A stretch of 64,000 nt of DNA from JAHJQZ01 sp963675235. Lineage in GTDB: Bacteria > Pseudomonadota > Alphaproteobacteria > Rhizobiales > Devosiaceae. A program made the translations under genes and the position numbers. How positions within the stretch are numbered: the stretch's first letter is position 1; the number at the start of each line of letters is the position of its first letter. Shown in pieces: positions 52,381 to 60,242 of the stretch. The notes under the pieces were generated by a model. That model had not been told where the DNA came from. It ran no database searches and saw only the letters and a program-made list of their open reading frames with translations. The stretch spans positions 558,001 through 622,000 of the forward strand of contig CAXXFU010000004.1 in the NCBI GenBank assembly GCA_963675235.2, in the 5' to 3' direction.

Positions 52381-53076
52381 CTAGGATGACAGGCCCTTTA
52401 GCCATGAACGCATGACGGCATCTGCTTTGTGGCACAGTTCCGGCGCAAACCGTGCCGAATCAGTTCGGATGCCTTTCGGATCGATGCCTGCTGCGCCGAG
52501 TTCCGCTGAGTGTCCGATCAGCCAGTGTTCGATATTGGTGCATGTCGCCTCCGGGTGGAACTGAAACCCGATGGTCGATTGGCCAAGCGCAAAGGCCTGG
52601 TTCTCGCAAAGCGAAGAACTGGCGAGTCGCCGCGCACCTGCCGGCAGGTCGAAGGTATCGCCGTGCCAGTGAAACGCCATTGGCGCTTCAGCATAGACCG
52701 ACAGGCAGGACTCGTAGCCGGCATCGGTCAGCGTCAGAGATCCGAAGCCGATCTCCTTGGCGCCCATCGCTGACACACGGGCCCCTGCTGCCTTGGCGAT
52801 CAGTTGGGCGCCGAGGCAGATTCCCATAGTTGGTGCGTCGGCATTGAGCCGCCGCGCGATGAGGCGCAAGACCTTGGTGAGATGAGGGTAGGACGCCGTG
52901 TCATTGGCACCTATCGGTCCACCAAGAACGATCAGGAGGTCGGCGTCATCGACCTGTCGGGGAACGCCGTCCGCGACGTTGACGCATCTCAGAACATATC
53001 CCGCCTGTTCGAGAGGTCCGGCGAATCCATCCAGTCCTTCGAAGGCGAGATGTTGAATGGCGAATGCTTTTTTCAT
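52381..53076 (-). CDS. Class I glutamine amidotransferase-like protein
   Basis: A protein of 231 residues: MGICLGAQLIAKAAGA holds the nucleophilic Cys, FHWHGDTFDLP follows, and QFHPEATCTNI supplies the His and Glu of the triad. This is the GMP-synthase-like (GATase1) group of free-standing amidotransferases. The start at 53076 gives MKKAFAIQHLAFEGLDGFAG, the usual first strand; the longer frame to 53163 overlaps the gene upstream. It is 62 nt downstream of the SnoaL-like gene on the same strand. The substrate, perhaps a gamma-glutamyl compound, is unknown. Confidence 0.88.
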   Translation of the reverse strand: MKKAFAIQHLAFEGLDGFAGPLEQAGYVLRCVNVADGVPRQVDDADLLIVLGGPIGANDTASYPHLTKVLRLIARRLNADAPTMGICLGAQLIAKAAGARVSAMGAKEIGFGSLTLTDAGYESCLSVYAEAPMAFHWHGDTFDLPAGARRLASSSLCENQAFALGQSTIGFQFHPEATCTNIEHWLIGHSAELGAAGIDPKGIRTDSARFAPELCHKADAVMRSWLKGLSS

Positions 53077-53138
53077 GTCCTGTCGAGGCGATTTTAGCCG
53101 CTTTCCTTGTTGCTCATGTATCGATCGCAAGAGCCGGA

Positions 53139-53522
53139 TCAAATCTCTTGGTGGTGCCACCACATATCAAGGCTTTCGCAGATCAGCCCGCTGGCGTGTC
53201 GCGAGAAGCCCAGCCGGAACACGCCGTCGATTGCGGCCTGGCCGGTCGGCCGGCCTGATGGGGCGCCTGCCTGCCAACCTGCGATGACGATCGGGGAGGT
53301 GATCGCCCAGATCTGGGCCGAGAAATGCGCAAAAAGCCGGGCATTGGCGAGGCTCCCCTCCCAGTAGCGCCTGATAGCCGACTTGCCCAGCAACGGGGGG
53401 CTGAAGGGTGTTTCGAAATAGGCGGCCGAGTCCGAGAACAGCTCTCCGATCAATTCCGGATCGCGGCCGATCCATGCCGCTCCAAAACGATCAAGCCAGC
53501 TCTGAACCTCGTATGTGTTCAT
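53139..53522 (-). CDS. SnoaL-like / NTF2-fold protein
   Basis: A protein of 127 residues with the SnoaL-like helix-then-sheet order: MNTYEVQSWLDRFGAAWIGR, then DPELIGELFSDSAAYFETPF and GKSAIRRYWEGSLANA. The C-terminal strands include SLDMWWH. Such proteins act as small isomerases or hydrolases, or bind small ligands. The start at 53522 puts the first helix where expected; the frame is open to 53636 but without a ribosome site. It lies upstream of the amidotransferase gene. The role is unknown. Confidence 0.82.
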   Translation of the reverse strand: MNTYEVQSWLDRFGAAWIGRDPELIGELFSDSAAYFETPFSPPLLGKSAIRRYWEGSLANARLFAHFSAQIWAITSPIVIAGWQAGAPSGRPTGQAAIDGVFRLGFSRHASGLICESLDMWWHHQEI

Positions 53523-53559
53523 GGTTTCAAACGGATCCGCGCTGCCGTGTCCGGATGAT

Positions 53560-53805
53560 CTAGACGTGCTCACGAGCGTCGTTGCGCCAATAGCCATTCG
53601 CCGCAGCGATGGTTGCGAAATGCGTTGCAACGACATGGCTGACAGCGATCAGCGAGTCGGCATCGGCTTCGTATTCGGCACGAAGCCGCTCGCGGACCGC
53701 CGCATCGGGCTGGGTGAGCTTAACGGCGACGCGAGAGAGCTTGATGGCGAGCGCGTAACCTTCGCTCGGCGTTGTCGTCATGAGGCTTGGCAACCAGTTT
53801 TCCAT
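53560..53805 (-). CDS. Small hypothetical protein
   Basis: A protein of 81 residues: MENWLPSLMTTTPSEGYALA, then VRERLRAEYEADADSLIAVS and HFATIAAANGYWRNDAREHV. It is likely all-helical. The start at 53805 is a guess, since no strong ribosome site is visible. Codon use looks normal for the region, but without a family it could still be a chance frame. It lies between the secreted-protein gene and the SnoaL-like gene, on the same strand. Confidence 0.5.
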   Translation of the reverse strand: MENWLPSLMTTTPSEGYALAIKLSRVAVKLTQPDAAVRERLRAEYEADADSLIAVSHVVATHFATIAAANGYWRNDAREHV

Positions 53806-53900
53806 GATGTCGAACCTGAATTGGGAGATCGAGGCGACATGACGAATGCCGTTGCATTCGCCATGCCTGTCACTGCGAGTCTTCGGCGAACCGACCGCTG

Positions 53901-54653
53901 TCAGCGGACCTTGCCGGGCAAAGAGAGGTCGCCCGACGCCACGTCGAACACATCGGTGACGCACAGGAGCGGCGCGTGGATATTTGCATTCACCTTCAAG
54001 GCGGCCGTCACGCCGTCATAGGCCGCGTCGGTCACAGCATTCGGGTCGGCGAACGGGACGGTCACCGAAATCTCAGGGCCGTCGAACAGCGGGGTGTAGC
54101 CGGGGCTGTCGATGAAGATCGGCAGACCGGGCCAAGTCGCCGGCATGGCCGGGGAGGTGCCTTCGGCAATGTCCCGGACGGCCAGCGCGCCCTCGCCACA
54201 GGTTTCGGTCGGCGTCAGAACCACCCAGTGGCTATGCCACAAAATGCCGTCATTGGCCGGATCGCCATCACCGTTCTCGTCGAACAGCGGCGTGTCGTCG
54301 AAGTCCGGATGGCTGGTGGCCGCGAGCGCCAGAATGCCCGTATTGCCTTCAAAGCCGACGGTCGCCGGATCAAGGCTGGTCGGCCAGACATAGGACAGAA
54401 CCGGAGCACCGCCGAGCGAACCCACGGGAGCGGGTTGTTCGGCGCCGGCGACGCCGTTGGTCGTCATGTGGAAAGTGACAAGTCGACCGTCGCGATGGGG
54501 GTGCGCTGCCAGAATGTCGAATGCGGCCAGCTTCGTCGTATCGGCGGGCGAGACGACGGCCCCATCCTGGTGAAGGGCATGGCTCGAGTCGGCCAGAACA
54601 GGGGCTGCGAGGGTCATCGCGGCAACGGACGACAGCAGGAACCTTTTCAGCAT
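53901..54653 (-). CDS. Exported protein of unknown function
   Basis: A protein of 250 residues with a signal peptide (MLKRFLLSSVAAMTLAAPVL, cleaved after LA-DSS). The mature part has an acidic loop (LFDENGDGDPANDGILWHSH) resembling a calcium-binding turn, and two cysteines (TETCGEG and LLCVTD). AAGGGA precedes the ATG by about 7 nt. Its start lies 3 nt after the glutaredoxin-like gene ends, so the pair is one operon. It has no family that I recognise. Confidence 0.8.
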   Translation of the reverse strand: MLKRFLLSSVAAMTLAAPVLADSSHALHQDGAVVSPADTTKLAAFDILAAHPHRDGRLVTFHMTTNGVAGAEQPAPVGSLGGAPVLSYVWPTSLDPATVGFEGNTGILALAATSHPDFDDTPLFDENGDGDPANDGILWHSHWVVLTPTETCGEGALAVRDIAEGTSPAMPATWPGLPIFIDSPGYTPLFDGPEISVTVPFADPNAVTDAAYDGVTAALKVNANIHAPLLCVTDVFDVASGDLSLPGKVR

Positions 54654-54655
54654 GT

Positions 54656-54898
54656 TCAGGATCCCTTCACATCGGCCAGAGCGGCGCCGAAATTGATGTG
54701 GAGCGGTGCGCCATCGAGTACGAAGGCGGGAACCGACTTCACGCCGGCGGCCTCGGCTTCGGCGATGCGGTCGCTCTGCTCGCCGAGATGAACAATCTCG
54801 ACGTCATAGGCCTGGGGGTCGAGCGCATGCGCGAGCTGCTGTTCGGCATCCACGCAGACTGAACAGCCGGCATGGTAGAAAATCGCTTTCTGTGTCAT
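54656..54898 (-). CDS. Glutaredoxin-like thiol protein
   Basis: A protein of 80 residues: FYHAGCSVCVDAEQQL has a CxxC redox site near the N-terminus, and VKSVPAFVLDG contains the cis-proline. It is shorter than typical glutaredoxins but keeps the fold order. No signal peptide is present, so it probably acts in the cytoplasm on disulfides or glutathionylated proteins. It is followed after 2 nt by the exported protein gene and preceded by the Cys-rich MarR gene on the same strand. Confidence 0.85.
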   Translation of the reverse strand: MTQKAIFYHAGCSVCVDAEQQLAHALDPQAYDVEIVHLGEQSDRIAEAEAAGVKSVPAFVLDGAPLHINFGAALADVKGS

Positions 54899-54977
54899 TA
54901 TTGGAAGCTACCTTTTTCTTTCAGGATCAAGTTGGCATCTGAGCGTCCCGGCCGTTGCAGCGGCAGGGGCGCTCGTC

Positions 54978-55613
54978 TCAGTCACTCCCCTGCATCTCGA
55001 AGCGCACAAAGGCGTCGTGGGCTTGTTCGGCAGGGGCATTCTCGTGATCGCCGCAATCGAGACGCAGACTGGCGTCTCCGAAAGCTGCGTCCACGAAGGC
55101 GCAATGATGCGGCTCAGCCGCATCGGAATGGGCATAGGGTCGGAAGAACCGGCAGGTGAGGCAATGGCGTTGGGGCGACACGGCGCCCGCAGTCTGCAAA
55201 TGCCGAATAACCAGGACGAGCGCGCGCTTGAGCGCCGCCCTGTCCGCGTCTCCGAGATGGCCGATCGCGTCAGCCAAGGTATCCGAACGTGTCAAAGCCG
55301 GTGCTAGGTCTTCGGCCTTGCGGGTTGCGGCGATGACCTTCGCGCGCCCATCATCGGGATCGGGCCGGCGCAGAACCAGTTCCTTGGCTTCGAGCGCCGA
55401 CACGACGTCGCTCATGGTTGGCTGAGAAACGACAAGCAGTTTGGACAACTCGGTCACACGCAGGGGACCGCGGGCCACGAGGGCACGAAGAACCCCGATT
55501 TGCGTCGGCGTCAGGCCATGCTGCTCGCCGGTCGCCCATTGGTCTGCACGCAGGATCTGCGCAATCTGCATCAGCCCGGCGCCGATTTGCGATGTTTGCG
55601 ATTCCTCTGTCAT
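54978..55613 (-). CDS. MarR-family regulator with C-terminal cysteine cluster
   Basis: A protein of 211 residues. The MarR winged helix is clear: LTPTQIGVLRALVARGPLRV, then ELSKLLVVSQPTMSDVVSAL and LRRPDPDDGRAKVIAATRKA in the wing. After the dimerisation helix there is an extra tail with CLTCRFFRPYA, HHCAFVD and RLDCGDHE: four cysteines and two histidines in a spacing suited to a metal or iron-sulfur cluster. The tail suggests a redox- or metal-sensing MarR. A palindrome 10 nt before its ATG recurs before the AhpD-like gene, so it probably represses both. Confidence 0.9.
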   Translation of the reverse strand: MTEESQTSQIGAGLMQIAQILRADQWATGEQHGLTPTQIGVLRALVARGPLRVTELSKLLVVSQPTMSDVVSALEAKELVLRRPDPDDGRAKVIAATRKAEDLAPALTRSDTLADAIGHLGDADRAALKRALVLVIRHLQTAGAVSPQRHCLTCRFFRPYAHSDAAEPHHCAFVDAAFGDASLRLDCGDHENAPAEQAHDAFVRFEMQGSD

Positions 55614-55622
55614 GTTTATTAA

Positions 55623-55635
55623 ATAGGAGTCCTAT
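55623..55635. promoter_or_regulatory. MarR operator, copy 1
   Basis: ATAGGA-G-TCCTAT, an odd-centred palindrome 10 nt upstream of the MarR start. The identical 13 bases, read on the other strand, form the core of the longer palindrome at 56317-56335. Confidence 0.8.
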
Positions 55636-55760
55636 GTTTCTTTGTCAAGCATCTATTGGTGGTCATCCAGCACACCATCGTCCCGCGAACGTGGCAAAGA
55701 CCAAGCCACTCAATGAAGCATCAGCGTCTGCTTCCGCAAGCGGTGTCAAGCCACCGCGGC

Positions 55761-56195
55761 TCATGGTTCCGGACCACGTCCAAAACTGATCGCTAGTCTG
55801 TTCCATGCGTTCATTTGTGAGATGATGAGTGTCAGATCGACGATTTGCTCATCACTGAAGTAGTCGCATAGTTCCTCGAACAGAGTGTCAGGCACATCAT
55901 TTCCAGCAATAAGCGTCAAAGCCTCCGACCAAGCCAAAGCAGCCTTTTCACTCGCAGAAAAAACCTGGTCTTCTTTCCACCCGGCAAGACGATCCAACCT
56001 TTGCTGAGCTTCTCCCGCTTGCAGAGCTTCTCTGGCGTGCAGGTCAGTGCAAAAGGAGCAACCATTAATCTGCGAAACTCGTAACTCAACAAGCGCGCGC
56101 AAACTCAAATCGATAGAAAGCACTGCGTTTCTTGCCCTCGCCATCGCAGCAATGGCCTTGCCGTTAATGGCAGTGTAATCAAGGCGCAAACTCAT
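55761..56195 (-). CDS. Carboxymuconolactone decarboxylase / AhpD-like peroxidase
   Basis: A protein of 144 residues: LRALVELRVSQINGCSFCTD carries the redox-active CxxC, followed by LHAREALQAGE, the AhpD-core pattern. ALAWSEALTLIAG and LTLIISQMNAWNRLAISFGR complete the helical bundle. Such proteins reduce peroxides or partner proteins through the cysteine pair. The start at 56195 gives MSLRLDYTAING, the usual opening. The palindrome at 56317-56335, about 120 nt upstream, links it to the MarR gene next door. The electron donor is not known. Confidence 0.9.
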   Translation of the reverse strand: MSLRLDYTAINGKAIAAMARARNAVLSIDLSLRALVELRVSQINGCSFCTDLHAREALQAGEAQQRLDRLAGWKEDQVFSASEKAALAWSEALTLIAGNDVPDTLFEELCDYFSDEQIVDLTLIISQMNAWNRLAISFGRGPEP

Positions 56196-56316
56196 CGCTT
56201 TCTCTAATGGTCCCATCGGGCCAGCGTTTGCGTCGCACGGTAGGCGCAACACCAAAGGCGCAACCGAGCGGCACTCTTGATCTTTCAAGCACCCGAGCTG
56301 TCGTCGCCATGGAGTT

Positions 56317-56335
56317 TATATAGGACTCCTATATA
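56317..56335. promoter_or_regulatory. MarR operator, copy 2
   Basis: TATATAGGA-C-TCCTATATA is a perfect 19-bp palindrome. Its core ATAGGACTCCTAT is the exact reverse complement of the 13-mer before the MarR gene. It lies upstream of the AhpD-like gene. Confidence 0.82.
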
Positions 56336-56430
56336 ATTGTCAACCACGAAGTCTGATCTATAGAAACCTGGGCACAAAAGCCCCCCACCCCGACGTTCTG
56401 ACCAGTATGTGTTCGGCAGAATTGTTCGAC

Positions 56431-56817
56431 TCAAGCCTTCTCGGCGTACGACAGCTTTTCCACTCGTTCGCACTGAGCGGAATCATCACAGCCATCTGCC
56501 AGATCCCATTTGACTGAAAGATCGCTGAGCTGGATGAGAATGCCGCGCAACTCCCAACCACGTTCGCTCAGCGCATAGGAAACTTCAGGCGGGATCGTTG
56601 GCTTATGGGTTCGGGTAACAAGCCCTACTTCCTCAAGCATGCGCAAACGCTCGGTCAGCACGCGCGACGAGATACCGGTCACCAGACGCTTCAATTCACC
56701 AAAGCGGACACTGCCGTGGTTGGACAGGCGCCAAAGGATATAGGTCGTCCAGGGCCCTGAAATGATTTGCAGAAGCCGGTCCATTGGGCACGAAATGGGG
56801 GCCTCGGAAAACTTCAT
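56431..56817 (-). CDS. HxlR-family transcriptional regulator
   Basis: A protein of 128 residues. It has a Cys near the N-terminus (EAPISCPMDRLLQIISGPWT), as in redox-sensing HxlR members, then the winged helix: TYILWRLSNHGSVRFGELKR, then GISSRVLTERLRMLEEVGLV and YALSERGWELRGIL. AGGAG lies 8 nt before the ATG. It is divergent from the flavodoxin-like gene at 56916, and the AT-rich 100-bp gap contains TTTTAAAA and repeated TACCTAC/TACTT-like words. It probably senses quinones or electrophiles and controls the flavodoxin-like reductase. Confidence 0.92.
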   Translation of the reverse strand: MKFSEAPISCPMDRLLQIISGPWTTYILWRLSNHGSVRFGELKRLVTGISSRVLTERLRMLEEVGLVTRTHKPTIPPEVSYALSERGWELRGILIQLSDLSVKWDLADGCDDSAQCERVEKLSYAEKA

Positions 56818-56915
56818 GGTGCCAGCTCCTATGCGGTTACTTCAAAATACCTACTTTTAAAATAAAATCAAGGATGTGTATAGGAAGGCCCTCCTTCACG
56901 ACACGGAAGACAATC

Positions 56916-57491
56916 ATGATCAATCAAACCAGAATAGTTGTTATTTATCATAGTGGTTACGGGCATACAAAAGTACAGGCCGAAGCCGTCCTGGCCGGTG
57001 CACTGTCCGTTGAGGGCGCCACCGCAGAGCTGATGGAAGCGGATGAAGCCGCCAGGTCGCTTGACAAGATCGACAATGCAGATGCGGTCATTTTTGGGTC
57101 GCCAACCTATATGGGAACCGTCTCAGCCCCCTTCAAAGCCTTCATGGATGCTTCTGCCGGCAAGTGGCAGAGCCAAGCCTGGAGAAACAAGATTGCGGGT
57201 GGGTTTACCAACTCATCGAGCCAGGTTGGCGACAAGACCGGCACGCTGCAGGCGCTGTCCGTTTTCGCGGCGCAGCATGGCATGATTTGGGTTGGCCTCG
57301 ACCTCCTGCCGGGCAACAACGCCTCGGATGGTTCCGATGATAACATCAACCGCATGGGCGCAAGTCTGGGCGCGATGGCCCAGTCGCTGGCCGATCAAGG
57401 GCCGGATGTCATGCCGCCCGAAGCCGACCGGCAGACCGCGCACTACTATGGCGCAAGGATTGCACAGGCCGCGCAGCGCTGGGCGGCCTGA
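56916..57491 (+). CDS. Flavodoxin-fold NAD(P)H-quinone reductase (WrbA-like)
   Basis: A protein of 191 residues: IVVIYHSGYGHTKVQAEAVL is the FMN phosphate loop and ADAVIFGSPTYMGTVSAPFK the isoalloxazine side, with GGFTNSSSQVGDK after it. These are the WrbA/flavodoxin signatures for two-electron quinone reduction. GGAAGA lies 7 nt before the ATG at 56916; the longer frame starts inside the HxlR gene and is rejected. It is divergent from the HxlR regulator, an arrangement known for quinone-stress genes. The cofactor is probably FMN. Confidence 0.92.
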   Translation: MINQTRIVVIYHSGYGHTKVQAEAVLAGALSVEGATAELMEADEAARSLDKIDNADAVIFGSPTYMGTVSAPFKAFMDASAGKWQSQAWRNKIAGGFTNSSSQVGDKTGTLQALSVFAAQHGMIWVGLDLLPGNNASDGSDDNINRMGASLGAMAQSLADQGPDVMPPEADRQTAHYYGARIAQAAQRWAA

Positions 57492-57821
57492 TCGACGTAG
57501 CCGCTCGGTCTTCATGAACGAAGACCATCCAACCAGTGTTCAAGCGGGCGATTGGTTGGAACTGTATAGCAATTATCTCTTCCGGCGCCTGTTCGGTGCC
57601 GGGAGATGCGTACAGCGGCCAGGTTCGCAACCGCATGCATTCCAATGAGTTGCGGTGGTGAACCCGAAAACCGACCACCCCGAGAAACCCAGGCACACTG
57701 TGCACCTGTCAGCTGTGATCGACCATCCGAACGGGGACGCAAGTTGATGGGCAATGCCGCGGCCGGCGGCGGCGTTCGGTCGGACAGAATTGTGCAAGCA
57801 GAGCAGATGAGTGAGGCTGAG

Positions 57822-58220
57822 ATGGGAACGGACAAAGTCTATCGAAACCTAATGATTGTGACAGCCGCGGTTGCAGTTGTGCTTGCCGTATTATACGGCC
57901 TTGCGACGGGGATGATCTATCTGGTGTTGGGCATTGACGCTGCAGGGATTGGCGCGACGACGGACTTTGTCGCTCGCCGCGCCGCGGTGCTTTTCTTCGG
58001 TTTTGCAGTTGTGCTGTGGTCACTGCGCGATTTGCCGCCTTCCTGGCTGCGGCGCGGCATTTGCCAAACCGCCTGGCTGACCCTCGCTGCGATGGCAGTG
58101 TTAGGCGCTGCCGAGGCCCTTCGTGGCTTCGCCAGCCCAATGATCTGGAGCGTCGTGGTCTTTGAACTGGTGCTGGCAGGTGGTTATTTTGCCCTTTGGC
58201 GACACGAAAGGAATGCGTGA
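57822..58220 (+). CDS. Small four-helix membrane protein
   Basis: A protein of 132 residues with about four membrane segments: LMIVTAAVAVVLAVLYGLAT, then FVARRAAVLFFGFAVVLWSL, WLTLAAMAVLGAAEALRGFA and WSVVVFELVLAGGYFALW. No named family is recognised. TGAGG lies 5 nt before the ATG at 57822; an ATG at 57807 is also possible. It follows the flavodoxin-like gene by 330 nt of sequence without an obvious gene. The function is unknown. Confidence 0.75.
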   Translation: MGTDKVYRNLMIVTAAVAVVLAVLYGLATGMIYLVLGIDAAGIGATTDFVARRAAVLFFGFAVVLWSLRDLPPSWLRRGICQTAWLTLAAMAVLGAAEALRGFASPMIWSVVVFELVLAGGYFALWRHERNA

Positions 58221-58724
58221 CGAACGCGGCAGCGCCGTTCGTATCGCCAAAATGCACATGCGAGGCGACGAGGTCGAGATCGACACATCCGCGCAGGAAG
58301 CAGTTTTGTCACTGCCTTCAAAGTCCCACCATGACCGCTTTCGAGTGCCCGCAAAGATGGCCGAAGCGACCGATATAGCGCGCGTTGCCCAACGGCAATA
58401 CTTGGGCCCGATGGGGACTGGCGACTTTTAGCGGAAATGGGGCCGGAAGGAGACTGTCGGCCTGTCGTCGACAAGGTCGAACCGGGAAGCTATCTGGTTG
58501 AGCGCCATAGGCACCTCGCGCCGGGTAGCCAAACGTGCAAAGCACGGTTCAAGCAGCATTCCGGCCGCAATTGCGCATGAGGGTGCCAAGAGCGTTCTGG
58601 CAGTCGCGGACAATGACAGTCATCGAAGTGTTGGTTGATTCTGGTTATTCCGTCATGGAATTACCCAGTCTTTGTCGGCGCGGACATCGATCGACCAATG
58701 CCCGCCTCACGAAAGGTCGAGCAT
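58221..58724. other. Intergenic stretch, no gene seen
   Basis: About 500 bases between the small membrane protein and chrA. A short piece near 58250 reads KMHMRGDEVEIDTS, faintly like the start of a phosphotransferase, but it ends at once. GAAATGGGGCCG recurs at 58434-58445. Probably decayed, repeat-derived DNA. Confidence 0.4.
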
Positions 58725-59948
58725 ATGGTGTCATCCACTGATCGTAAGGAGACTGCGAATAGGCCTCGTGGAACAGGCGGGGAAGTCTTCAGTGCCTTCC
58801 TCAAGCTGGGGCTGACTTCGTTTGGCGGTCCGATCGCACATCTGGGGTATTTTCGCGACGAACTGGTGATCCGGCGCAAGTGGATTGACGAAGATGGTTA
58901 TGCCGACCTCGTTGCGCTTTGCCAGTTTCTTCCGGGGCCGGCAAGCAGCCAGGTCGGCTTTGCTCTCGGGCTTTTGCGTGGAGGCGCGCTAGGAACCGCC
59001 GCCGCATGGGCGGCTTTCACCCTCCCATCAGCCATTGCCCTGATCCTTTTTGCCTATGGAGGGGCTTTCCTCACGGGTCCGGTGGGTGAAGGTTTCGTCC
59101 ATGGCCTGAAGATTGTCGCCGTTGCCGTTGTAGCTCAGGCCGTGTGGGGAATGGCGCGAGCCCATGCAGGTGATGCGCGGCGCGCTACAATTGCGATGAC
59201 CGCGGTTCTGCTTGTCGTATTTGGCGGCGGATCGGTCGGCCAGATCGCCGCCATCGTTCTCGGAGGCGTTGCCGGTTTCGTGTTCCTGAAAACGTCTTCT
59301 CGACCAGCGGTCGGCTTGCTGCATTTTAACGTGCCGAAATGGCTCGGTCTTTTGTCTCTTGGACTGTTCGCCGCTCTCCTCACCTTGCTGCCGATAACAG
59401 CTGGCTTGTCGCAAGGAATGGCGCTGTTCGAAGCATTCTACCGCGCTTGCGCATTGGTTTTCGGAGGAGGTCATGTCGTCCTGCCGCTGCTGCAGACTTC
59501 GGTGGTGTTGCCGGGATGGATAGGCAACACTGACTTCCTCGCCGGCTACGGCGCGGCACAAGCAGTCCCCGGACCGCTGTTTGCCTTTTCCGCCTATCTC
59601 GGCTCGGCGATGCAGCCATCGCCGAACGGTCTTGCCGGGGCGATGATTGCGCTTGTCGCGATATTCCTGCCGGGCTTTCTGCTGTTGGTCGGAACCCTGC
59701 CATTTTGGGATGACCTGAGGTCAAGACCGTTGGCACAGGCTGTCATCGGTGGTGCCAACGCGGCGGTTGTAGGCATTCTGGGCGCGGCACTCTACGATCC
59801 GGTTTTCACATCCGCGGTTTCCAGTCCTCCGGATATGGCTGTGGCGCTTGTCTGCTTCGTGCTTCTCATGGCGTGGAAGGTGCCGCCATGGGTCGTCGTG
59901 CTTGTCGGTGCGGCGGGCGGCATGATGCTCGGCTTCCAACTGCATTAG
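58725..59948 (+). CDS. chrA: Chromate transporter ChrA, two-domain
   Basis: A protein of 407 residues with two CHR halves. The first has FLKLGLTSFGGPIAHLGYFR, the signature SFGGP, then LCQFLPGPASSQVGFALG. The second repeats the pattern (ALVFGGGHVVLPLL, then YGAAQAVPGPLFAFSAYLG). About ten membrane helices are visible. ChrA exports chromate (and perhaps sulfate) by proton antiport. AAAGG lies 8 nt before the ATG at 58725, which also places the first conserved helix correctly. No chrB regulator is beside it. The family is certain. Confidence 0.94.
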   Translation: MVSSTDRKETANRPRGTGGEVFSAFLKLGLTSFGGPIAHLGYFRDELVIRRKWIDEDGYADLVALCQFLPGPASSQVGFALGLLRGGALGTAAAWAAFTLPSAIALILFAYGGAFLTGPVGEGFVHGLKIVAVAVVAQAVWGMARAHAGDARRATIAMTAVLLVVFGGGSVGQIAAIVLGGVAGFVFLKTSSRPAVGLLHFNVPKWLGLLSLGLFAALLTLLPITAGLSQGMALFEAFYRACALVFGGGHVVLPLLQTSVVLPGWIGNTDFLAGYGAAQAVPGPLFAFSAYLGSAMQPSPNGLAGAMIALVAIFLPGFLLLVGTLPFWDDLRSRPLAQAVIGGANAAVVGILGAALYDPVFTSAVSSPPDMAVALVCFVLLMAWKVPPWVVVLVGAAGGMMLGFQLH

Positions 59949-60049
59949 CCATGTGGCTGCACGTCGGACGAAGGCAACCGATGTCCGCTTGGCTGCAAGC
60001 TCAATGCTCATCTGAGAGGCAAAAATGGGGCGCCAGGCAGTCCGGCTGC

Positions 60050-60061
60050 AACGCGCCCCAT
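60050..60061 (+). repeat. Dispersed 12-mer, copy 3
   Basis: AACGCGCCCCAT. About 20 bases before it lies AAATGGGGCGC (60023-60033), nearly its reverse complement, so this copy could form a hairpin. The other copies are at 7666 and 16136. Confidence 0.5.
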
Positions 60062-60242
60062 CCCGGTTATGCAGGCCACCTTGGCGATCGTTTGAGAGCG
60101 GACATAGCCTGAAGTGATGCCTTGGGGAGCGACTGCACCGAAGGCTGTTGCGGATGCGCCTCGACGCAACATGCATCACGTGCGGAAAGCTGTTGACCTC
60201 TGCGGAGCCGGAGCAAATCCGGAACGCAGCTGCAAGCTAACT

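Noticed and set aside
58202..58431. Short phosphotransferase-like N-terminus
   Set aside because: Only about 14 residues resemble the family; the rest has no similarity, so the signal is too weak.
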